This document shows, one piece after another, positions 1-6,997 of a stretch of DNA of 6,997 nt. The DNA comes from CAIOZW01 sp049317725 (GTDB lineage Bacteria; Acidobacteriota; Blastocatellia; RBC074): contig JBMOHS010000194.1 of assembly GCA_049317725.1 (NCBI GenBank), positions 1 through 6,997 on the forward strand. The letters are read 5' to 3'. The translations under genes and the position numbers were made by a program. Numbering within the stretch: the first letter of the stretch is position 1; each line of letters starts with the position of its first letter. Below the pieces are notes generated by a model. It had not been told where the DNA came from. It ran no database searches and saw only the letters and a program-made list of their open reading frames with translations.

Positions 1-1263
1 GCGTACTTCACGCCCGGGGGCCAGCCGGTAGAACTGTTTTGGCGGGTCTTCCCGGAAGTCTTCCTGCTCGATGTAGAGGATCTTGGAGAAGGGCACGAGG
101 CGCGTGCCCGCGCTCGCGTCTTCCGGGTTGTTGATCGCCTCCAACTCCTCGACGAGGTCGTCCGGGTAGTTCTCGAGGACGACGCGCAGCGGCCGCAGCA
201 CGGCATTGACTCGCCAGGCGGTTCGGTTGAGATCTTCCCGCAGAAAGTGTTCGAGGTGGGAGAGCTGGGTCACCCCATTGGTCTTTGACACCCCGATGTT
301 GGCGCAGAAGGTGCGAATCGATTCCGGCGTGTATCCCCGACGACGCATCCCCGAGAGCGTCGGCATCCGCGGGTCGTCCCAGCCACTGACAAATCCCTCT
401 TGCACCAGGCGCAGCAGCTTCCGTTTGCTGAGGAGCGTGTAGGTGATGCTCAGTCGATCGAACTCGTATTGACGGGACGGGAAGATTCCGAGTTGCTCGA
501 TGAACCAATTGTAGAGTGGCCGGTTGTTGTCGAACTCAAGGGTGCAGATCGAATGGGTCACCCGCTCGATCGAATCGGACTGACCGTGCGCGTAATCGTA
601 CATCGGGTAGATGCACCACTCGTTACCCGTTCGGTGGTGTTCCATCTTCAGGATCCGGTACATCACCGGGTCGCGAAAATTGACGTTCGGGGAGTTCATG
701 TCGATCTTCGCCCGCAGGGTGCGCGACCCATCGGGAAACTCCCCTGCCTTCATTCGTGCGAAGAGGTCGAGGTTCTCCTCCACGGATCGGTTGCGGTAGG
801 GGCTCTCCCGCCCCGGCTCCGTGAGGGTCCCCCGGTACTCCCGAATCTCATCGGCGCTGAGATCGCAGACGTAGGCCTTTCCTGCTTGAATCAGCTGAAC
901 GGCCCAGTCATACAGTTGGGGGAAGTAGTCGGAGGCATAGTGGAGCCCATCCCATTGAAAACCGAGCCAGGTCACATCCCGTTGGATCGCCTCGACATAC
1001 TCGGTCTCTTCTTTGGAGGGGTTGGTGTCGTCAAAGCGCAGGTTGCACTTTCCCCCAAATTCTGCGGCCAGTCCGAAGTCGAGACAGATGGCCTTGGCAT
1101 GGCCGATGTGAAGGTAGCCATTGGGTTCTGGTGGGAAGCGGGTCTGGACGCGACCTCCGTGCGTTCCCGCCGCAATGTCCTGAAGAATGATGTCGCGAAT
1201 GAAATTGGATCGTTCTCCCCCATCGCTGGATGAGGAGCCTGAAGGGGTTTCCGGCGAACTCAT
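1..1263 (-). CDS. glnS: Glutaminyl-tRNA synthetase (GlnRS), 3' end cut off by window edge
   Basis: Cytoplasmic class Ib aminoacyl-tRNA synthetase that attaches glutamine to tRNA-Gln using ATP (EC 6.1.1.18). The 421 visible codons cover the Rossmann catalytic domain and the start of the beta-barrel anticodon-binding region. Seen directly: TRFPPEPNGYLHIGHAKAI with the HIGH motif at residues 52-55; the family-typical LRFDDTNPSKEETEYVE; REYRGTLTEPG; EWCIYPMYDYAHGQSDSIE; the class I signature as LLSKRKL (S279-K282; E. coli has VMSKRKL); and GWDDPRMPTLSGMRRRGYTPESIR. NPEDASAGTRLVPFSK near the cut matches the first barrel of E. coli GlnRS (554 aa), so roughly 130-150 residues are missing. The ATG at 1263 gives a 20-residue Ser-rich N-terminal extension; AGGAG lies 13 nt upstream (1277-1281), a rather long spacing. 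The gene follows the fucosidase on the same strand but probably has its own promoter. Its presence implies direct Gln-tRNA charging, which says nothing about whether GatCAB is also present. Confidence 0.97.
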   Translation of the reverse strand, partial: MSSPETPSGSSSSDGGERSNFIRDIILQDIAAGTHGGRVQTRFPPEPNGYLHIGHAKAICLDFGLAAEFGGKCNLRFDDTNPSKEETEYVEAIQRDVTWLGFQWDGLHYASDYFPQLYDWAVQLIQAGKAYVCDLSADEIREYRGTLTEPGRESPYRNRSVEENLDLFARMKAGEFPDGSRTLRAKIDMNSPNVNFRDPVMYRILKMEHHRTGNEWCIYPMYDYAHGQSDSIERVTHSICTLEFDNNRPLYNWFIEQLGIFPSRQYEFDRLSITYTLLSKRKLLRLVQEGFVSGWDDPRMPTLSGMRRRGYTPESIRTFCANIGVSKTNGVTQLSHLEHFLREDLNRTAWRVNAVLRPLRVVLENYPDDLVEELEAINNPEDASAGTRLVPFSKILYIEQEDFREDPPKQFYRLAPGREVR

Positions 1264-1318
1264 TATTGCTGTCCGTCTCCTGTCGATAGAGTGGAGGAAG
1301 TGGACTTCCGCCCGCGAG

Positions 1319-1347
1319 ATGATCCCACGTGGGCCGGGTCAGGTCAA
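1319..1347 (-). promoter_or_regulatory. Candidate sigma-70-type promoter for glnS with an internal palindrome
   Basis: On the minus strand TTGACC (1342-1347, 5 of 6 matches to the -35 consensus) is followed after 17 nt by GATCAT (1319-1324, 4 of 6 matches to the -10 consensus). Transcription would start near 1312 and give a leader of about 50 nt before the glnS ATG. A perfect 10-bp palindrome CCCACGTGGG (1324-1333) lies in the spacer and touches the -10 box, where a regulator could bind; no regulator is identified. No convincing stem plus T-run terminator is visible between the fucosidase stop and this site, so readthrough into glnS is also possible. Read by eye only. Confidence 0.4.
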
Positions 1348-1367
1348 GGTTGGGAGTTCTTTCCGGG

Positions 1368-2843
1368 TCACTGCTCCGCCTGCAGGGTGGCCCCCGGGAG
1401 GCGCAATGCGAAGGCGTAGCGACACGGAGCCTCTTCCGGTCCGAGGTCTGGCATCTCGACCGTCAGGGTCTGCTGCTTCCACGTGGTCCGCAACGGGACC
1501 GGATGTCCCAGGAGAACGACCTCTCCCTTGGGGGCACTGATCCCCCGCAGGACCAGCTTTCTGCCCGGCCACCCGGCCGAGATGGCGTAGAGGGTTCCAT
1601 CCTTCTGCTGAGTGAAGAAGACCTGCTTGACGGCCATTCCCTCGCGGGGCTGCTGTCCCACTTGGTCGAGGAGGTTGTACTTGACCATGAACTCGCCATA
1701 CTCCTGTTTGGGACGGGTTCCCACGGTCCATTGCGCGGCACGGGGCGCCGGCCGGGTTCCATAGATCGCCTCGCCGTTGACCCGTAGCCAATCGCCGATC
1801 TCGAGGAGTCGCTCCTCCATCAAGGGAGGAATCGTTCCATCGGCATAGGGGCCAATGTCCAGGAGGAGATTCCCTCCCCGGCTGACGAGGTCGATCAGGG
1901 TGAGGATGAACTCACGCGCCGATTTATAGTCGTCGATGCGCTCCGCGCGATTGAGTCCATAGGAGTGGGCCATTCCCCGGCTCTCTTCCCAGGGATGCGT
2001 TCCATCGGCGAGACCGGCCGCATACTCTGTCGTCCAGTAGCCACCGTGCTTGTGTCGGCATTCCTTTCCCCAGCGATCGTTGATGACGACTTCGTCCCGG
2101 TTTTCCGTCTCGTTGAAGAGCCAAGCGAGCAGTTCCTCGCTGCGCCAATCCTTGGAGGGCATGTCCCACTCTCCGTCACTGAAGATCAGGGACGGCTTGT
2201 ACCGGGTCACGACGTCGCGGAACTGCGGCATCATATGCTCGGTGACGTACCGGGCCCGGTCTGTCTTCCAGAGAGGATTGAACCACTCGTAGAGCGAGTA
2301 GTAGAAGCCGAATTTGAGGCCCTCGGCGCGAGTCGCCTCTGCCAACTCGCCGAGCAGGTCTCTCCGAGGGCCGATCTCCATCGCGTTCCAGGGGCGGCCC
2401 CACGTCCGGCTTGCCTCGGCACTCGGCCAGAGCGCGTAACCATCGTGATGCTTGGAGGTGGGGACGATATACTTTGCACCCGCGCGGCGGAAGAGGCTTG
2501 CCCACTGACGCGCGTCATAGAGCTCGGCGCGGAACTGTGGGGCAAAGTCCATGTAGTCAAAGCCGGGTCCGTAGAGTTTCGTATGGAATTCTCGCCAGGG
2601 TGCCCAGCGTGGACCGTTGTCGGACATCCGGTTCCAATACCATTCGGAGTATTGTCGTTCCATCCCCCAGGCGGGGACAGCATAGACTCCCCAGTGGATG
2701 AAGATCCCGAATTTTGCGTCCTGGAACCATTCCGGCGTAGGCCGTTGGTCGAGCGATTCCCATTTGGCCTCATACCGGGGTGATTGCGCGCTAACCCCCA
2801 TCGGCAGTAGACAGATCAGGACCAGTACAATTTTGAGTTTCAT
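1368..2843 (-). CDS. Secreted alpha-L-fucosidase, glycoside hydrolase family GH29
   Basis: Retaining exo-glycosidase predicted to release terminal alpha-L-fucose from glycans (EC 3.2.1.51), exported to the periplasm or outside. From the ATG at 2843 the protein is 491 aa and opens with a signal peptide: MKLK, a hydrophobic core, and a likely cut after MGVSA (residue 19). The GH29 (alpha/beta)8 barrel follows: PEWFQDAKFGIFIHWGVYAVPAW (HWG at 50-52), YIVPTSKHHDGYALW (H132/H133), and LIFSDGEWD, where D223 aligns with the catalytic nucleophile of human FUCA1. HPWEES (E286/E287) is the likely acid/base region, and RGGNLLLDIGPYADGTIP (about 322-339) is a strong family signature. The last ~115 residues fit the usual C-terminal beta-sandwich. 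An in-frame TTG at 2876 would put MNAPRRHRSN before the signal peptide and is unlikely. GGAG lies 13 nt before the chosen ATG. The start lies inside the end of the four-helix-bundle gene (53-base overlap), suggesting one transcript and possible translational coupling. Linkage and donor specificity cannot be told from sequence. Confidence 0.95.
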   Translation of the reverse strand: MKLKIVLVLICLLPMGVSAQSPRYEAKWESLDQRPTPEWFQDAKFGIFIHWGVYAVPAWGMERQYSEWYWNRMSDNGPRWAPWREFHTKLYGPGFDYMDFAPQFRAELYDARQWASLFRRAGAKYIVPTSKHHDGYALWPSAEASRTWGRPWNAMEIGPRRDLLGELAEATRAEGLKFGFYYSLYEWFNPLWKTDRARYVTEHMMPQFRDVVTRYKPSLIFSDGEWDMPSKDWRSEELLAWLFNETENRDEVVINDRWGKECRHKHGGYWTTEYAAGLADGTHPWEESRGMAHSYGLNRAERIDDYKSAREFILTLIDLVSRGGNLLLDIGPYADGTIPPLMEERLLEIGDWLRVNGEAIYGTRPAPRAAQWTVGTRPKQEYGEFMVKYNLLDQVGQQPREGMAVKQVFFTQQKDGTLYAISAGWPGRKLVLRGISAPKGEVVLLGHPVPLRTTWKQQTLTVEMPDLGPEEAPCRYAFALRLPGATLQAEQ

Positions 2844-3399
2844 ATTTGATCGATGTCTCCGTGGCGCATTCATCAATCGTTCGCGGATCCTGCCCTATTT
2901 TGACAAGGTCGATTTGCTGACATCGGATTTGGCGATTGAGCAGGTAGTTTGCCTGATGCATCAGGCAGAGGGCAATATTGGCGACCACTTCACCCGGTCG
3001 AGTTTCACAGAACTTACGATAGAGATCGTACGACTCGTTCGGAGTGCGGCCGAGCTGACGAACAAACAGTGCCTCCGGAGAGTCCTTCTCCCACTGCTTC
3101 AATTTCCAGACACGCAAGTAGTCCTGATAATCGATCAGCAGCTCCTCTAAGCTGGCGCGCGCGACGTTGGTCAGCTTCAGTTCGGTCTCTTTGGATGTCT
3201 TGGCGGCCTGACTGCCTTCTGCAATATTTTGCTTCCCGGAGCGGGCCGCTTGGATCATCTGATCGATCGTCCGGTCGTTTCGCCGAAGAAACCGGTGGCA
3301 AAAACAGAAGGTCGGATCATAGATGATCTCAGTTTTTCGATAAGAGAGCAGCCCGGCATATTTGCCGTGCTCTGGAAGAAACGCCCGATCATCGTCCAT
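2791..3399 (-). CDS. Four-helix-bundle suffix-domain protein (23S rRNA IVS/Avd-like superfamily), 3' end apparently frameshifted
   Basis: A 202-aa protein with no signal peptide. The core matches the 'four helix bundle suffix domain' family (TIGR04258 as I recall it), related to proteins encoded in 23S rRNA intervening sequences and to Avd of diversity-generating retroelements. Seen: GLLSYRKTEIIYD (about 16-28), DQMIQAARSGKQNIAEGS (46-63), TSKETELKLTNVARASLEELL (68-88), DYQDYLRVWKLKQWEKDSPEA (90-110) and VVANIALCLMHQANYLLNRQI (138-158). These are amphipathic helices; the basic R53/K56 face could bind nucleic acid (inference). The molecular function of stand-alone members is not established to my knowledge. 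The ATG at 3399 is preferred over a GTG at 3420 because GGAGG sits 6 nt upstream. After I168 the protein leaves the family pattern and ends in an unrelated, polar, Thr/Asp-rich tail of about 34 residues; the expected tail is in the +1 frame (see 2844-2894). The last 53 bases overlap the fucosidase start. It heads a likely two-gene transcript. Confidence 0.85.
   Translation of the reverse strand: MDDDRAFLPEHGKYAGLLSYRKTEIIYDPTFCFCHRFLRRNDRTIDQMIQAARSGKQNIAEGSQAAKTSKETELKLTNVARASLEELLIDYQDYLRVWKLKQWEKDSPEALFVRQLGRTPNESYDLYRKFCETRPGEVVANIALCLMHQANYLLNRQIRCQQIDLVKIGQDPRTIDECATETSIKYETQNCTGPDLSTADGG
2844..2894 (-). other. Out-of-frame family tail of the four-helix-bundle gene
   Basis: These 17 codons, read in the fucosidase frame, give GRIRERLMNAPRRHRSN directly before the fucosidase ATG. 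This resembles the C-terminal signature I recall for four-helix suffix-domain proteins (GG[FI]xER[LM]...R..R, after a last helix such as RQIxxLEQxFL). In the gene's own frame the same bases read GQDPRTIDECATETSIKY, which does not fit. In the tail frame a TAG (2895-2897) lies immediately upstream, so the segment cannot be translated from the gene without a shift. Removing one G from the GGG at 2893-2895 would join helix and tail (LVKI-GRIRERL), and the open frame would then run straight on into the fucosidase. The match to the family tail is from memory. Confidence 0.5.
2950..2967. repeat. Perfect 18-bp palindrome inside the four-helix-bundle gene
   Basis: TGCCTGATGCATCAGGCA equals its own reverse complement with no central spacer. 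It lies within the codons for the helix ALCLMHQA. An unspaced palindrome makes a poor hairpin but a good site for a dimeric DNA-binding protein or a recombinase. By chance about 0.03 such sites would be expected in 7 kb, but the surrounding residues are conserved in the family, so codon coincidence remains the simplest explanation. Confidence 0.6.
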
Positions 3400-3405
3400 T
3401 CGCGA

Positions 3406-3410
3406 CCTCC
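3406..3410 (-). promoter_or_regulatory. Shine-Dalgarno site deciding the four-helix-bundle start
   Basis: GGAGG within a longer G-rich run (GGGGGGAGG on the minus strand) sits 6 nt before the ATG at 3399. This is the best-spaced site in the region. The upstream GTG at 3420 has no comparable sequence, so the ATG is chosen. Confidence 0.75.
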
Positions 3411-3458
3411 CCCCATCCACAGAGCCAGGGTGGCAGCGTTACCTCGTCGTTTTCTCAC

Positions 3459-3473
3459 CAATCGGTCCGATTG
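3459..3473. promoter_or_regulatory. Operator-like 15-bp palindrome between divergent genes
   Basis: CAATCGG-T-CCGATTG is a perfect inverted repeat with 7-bp arms around one central base. It lies in the gap between the divergently transcribed four-helix-bundle/fucosidase pair and the sialidase-like gene. Its right edge overlaps a minus-strand TTGACA (3472-3477), which could be the -35 box for the leftward transcript; the -10 position 17 nt on reads only GAAAAC, so that promoter is weak. The size and symmetry suit a dimeric repressor or activator, but no regulator gene is visible in the window. Confidence 0.4.
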
Positions 3474-3503
3474 TCAATCAGGCCGCTGTGCCTGTCTTGA
3501 CAA
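3471..3503. repeat. 7-bp inverted repeat TTGTCAA/TTGACAA
   Basis: TTGTCAA (3471-3477) and its reverse complement TTGACAA (3497-3503) face each other across 19 bases. Each contains a -35 consensus TTGACA on its own strand, so the repeat may simply be two back-to-back promoters pointing outwards. Confidence 0.4.
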
Positions 3504-3525
3504 GGATATTTCGTGCACGTAGCGT
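3497..3525 (+). promoter_or_regulatory. Candidate sigma-70-type promoter for the sialidase-like gene
   Basis: A perfect -35 box TTGACA (3497-3502) is followed after 17 nt by TAGCGT (3520-3525), which keeps only the first, second and last bases of the -10 consensus. Transcription would begin near 3532, leaving about 34 nt before the ATG at 3566. The good -35 and correct spacing support it; the weak -10 suggests dependence on an activator or chance. Confidence 0.4.
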
Positions 3526-3551
3526 ACCGTCGGTCTATTCAAGATACCAAA

Positions 3552-3558
3552 GGGGGAG
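3552..3558 (+). promoter_or_regulatory. Shine-Dalgarno site deciding the sialidase-like start
   Basis: GGGGGAG lies 7 nt upstream of the ATG at 3566, which opens directly into a signal peptide. The reading frame is open back to about 3362, but that stretch encodes nothing recognisable and overlaps the neighbouring gene, so this site fixes the start. Confidence 0.75.
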
Positions 3559-3565
3559 TTCGCAG

Positions 3566-4702
3566 ATGACCTTGTTGCTCTTGTTGCTGGCATTCCTGAT
3601 CGGGGTCCAATCGCCCCTTCGCGGCTATACCATTCCGTTCATCGATCTGGCGACGGAGACCTCCCGGCAGGTCATCGTCGATCGCGAAAAGGGCCAGTAT
3701 CTCGGGCATCCGACGACGGTCCTTCTCGAAGACGGGCGGACGATGCTCGCCGTCTACCCGAAAGGGCACGGTCGGGGGGCCATCCTCCTCAAACGCAGCT
3801 TGGATGGAGGACGGACCTGGTCGGAACGGTTGCCGACGCCAAAGAGTTGGGAGACCTCGCTCGAAACCCCGACGATCCATCGAACCATCGACGCACAGGG
3901 CCAGCGCCGGCTCCTCCTCTTTTCTGGACTCTATCCGATCCGGATGTCTGTCTCTGAGGATGATGGCACAACATGGTCGGAGTTGACCCCGATCGGCGAC
4001 TTTGGGGGAATTGTCACCATGGGCTTTGTCGAGCCGCTGCGGACCGGGCCGGGACATTACTTGGCGATGTTCCACGACGACGGGCGATTCTTCCAGCGAG
4101 AGCCGCGCAAATCGGCGAGCATGACGCTCTACCAGATCTTTTCGCGTGATGGCGGACTGACTTGGTCGAAGCCGCAGGCCATCTTTGAATCCGACCAGGT
4201 GCACCTCTGCGAGCCGGGCGTGGTGCGCTCTCCGGATGGGCGCCAAATGGCCGTCCTCTTGCGGGAGAATCGCCGCGTTCGCAACTCCTACGTCATCTTC
4301 TCAGACGACGAGGGGCGCCATTGGACCACGCCTCGTGAGCTGCCGGGGGCTCTCACCGGAGATCGCCATACCGGCCGCTACGCTGCCGATGGCCGCCTCT
4401 TTCTCTCGTTTCGCGACATGGCACACGAGAGCCCCACCCGGGGAGACTGGGTTGGTTGGGTCGGAACCTACGAGGATCTCGTCGCGGGAAGAGAGGGACA
4501 GTACCGTCTTCGCCTGATGAAGAACCACCCCAACGCTTCCGGATGGAATGCCGATTGCGCCTATCCGGGCGTTGAGCGCCTTCCGGATGGGACGCTGGTG
4601 ACGACGACCTATGGCCATTGGGTGGCAGGTGAACTCCCCTACGTGGTCAGTGTCCGGCTGCGACTCTCTGAATTGGACGAACGGCTCGTGTCTCCGTCAC
4701 GT

Positions 4703-4717
<15 letters not shown>
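3566..4717 (+). CDS. Secreted sialidase-like (BNR/Asp-box) six-bladed beta-propeller protein
   Basis: A 383-aa exported protein of the sialidase/neuraminidase fold, probably acting on glycans; annotators would usually call it exo-alpha-sialidase or a BNR-repeat protein. The N-terminus MTLLLLLLAFLIGVQSPLRG is a signal peptide with almost no positive charge before the hydrophobic core. Four Asp boxes (SxDxGxxW) are visible: SLDGGRTW (78-85), SEDDGTTW (130-137), SRDGGLTW (193-200) and SDDEGRHW (246-253), spaced as propeller blades. Other conserved-looking segments are YLGHPTTVLLEDGRTMLAVY (45-64), LCEPGVVRSPDGR (214-226), GRYAADGRLFLSFRD (270-284) and ADCAYPGVERLPDGTLVTTTYG (329-350). Classical GH33 enzymes carry an Arg in an N-terminal (F/Y)RIP motif. 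Here the matching place appears to read GHPTT, so the arginine triad is incomplete or differently built, and true sialidase activity is uncertain. The gene is divergent from the fucosidase pair, suggesting joint control, and its last 15 bases overlap the end of mfd. Confidence 0.82.

Positions 4718-6997
<2,280 letters not shown>

Noticed and set aside
400..1233. Long plus-strand open frame (277 codons)
   Set aside because: It lies opposite glnS, whose minus-strand product matches GlnRS along its length. The plus-strand product resembles nothing and is a shadow of GC-rich codons.
1296..1309. GGAAG-TGGA-CTTCC hairpin as a fucosidase terminator
   Set aside because: The stem is only 5 bp and has no T-run on the minus strand; it lies in the inferred glnS leader.
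1965..2783. Plus-strand open frame of 272 codons
   Set aside because: Antisense to the GH29 fucosidase, which carries clear catalytic motifs; the product has no recognisable domain.
2844..2876. TTG start for the fucosidase giving 11 extra residues
   Set aside because: It would place a basic stretch before a complete signal peptide. The stretch is better explained as the displaced tail of the four-helix-bundle gene.
3315..3328. GATCAT-AG-ATGATC inverted repeat
   Set aside because: Short arms with a 2-base centre inside coding sequence; GATC-rich motifs are frequent in this window, so it is likely chance.
2791..3399. Diversity-generating retroelement or 23S rRNA intervening sequence
   Set aside because: The protein is superficially Avd/IVS-like, but there is no reverse transcriptase, template/variable repeat pair or rRNA sequence in the window.
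3362..3565. Upstream extension of the sialidase-like frame
   Set aside because: The frame is open, but the extension overlaps the start of the divergent gene, encodes no domain and would bury the signal peptide. GGGGGAG 7 nt before the ATG at 3566 fixes the start.
3539..4246. Minus-strand open frame of 235 codons
   Set aside because: Antisense to the sialidase-like gene with its four Asp boxes; the translation is Arg/Pro-rich and of low quality.

Overview
This window reads as a bacterial chromosome of moderately high G+C. Acidobacteriota is the best guess. That rests on remembered resemblance of the Mfd and glutaminyl-tRNA synthetase sequences to acidobacterial homologues, including the Mfd stretch VERLDLVQKY and its insertion in the RNA-polymerase-interacting domain. 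No rRNA or other marker gene is present to confirm it. There is no sign of phage, plasmid, insertion sequence, tRNA, rRNA or CRISPR.

Layout: (1) 1-1263, minus strand, the 5' three quarters of glnS, running off the left edge. (2) 1264-1367, a 104-base gap with a plausible glnS promoter. (3) 1368-2843, minus, a secreted GH29 alpha-L-fucosidase. (4) 2791-3399, minus, a four-helix-bundle 'suffix domain' protein of the 23S-rRNA-IVS/Avd-like superfamily; its 3' end overlaps the fucosidase start by 53 bases. (5) About 3400-3565, a divergent control region with a 15-bp palindrome and a good -35 element. (6) 3566-4717, plus, a secreted sialidase-like beta-propeller protein with four Asp boxes. (7) 4703-6997, minus, the C-terminal 764 codons of mfd, convergent with the sialidase-like gene and overlapping it by 15 bases; its N-terminus lies beyond the right edge.

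Two housekeeping genes (glnS, and mfd for transcription-coupled repair) thus flank a small accessory island. It holds two exported glycosidase-type proteins transcribed away from one shared control region, plus a four-helix-bundle gene upstream of the fucosidase. Sialic acid and fucose are common terminal sugars of glycans, so the two exported proteins could jointly uncap glycoconjugates. That is inference: the sialidase-like protein lacks a recognisable RIP motif, and its substrate cannot be read from sequence.

The most unusual feature is the 3' end of the four-helix-bundle gene. The tail expected for its family (GRIRERL...RRHR) is encoded in the +1 frame, right after a TAG, and that frame runs straight into the fucosidase. 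This suggests a single-base frameshift (mutation, sequencing error or recoding) at a recombination junction.
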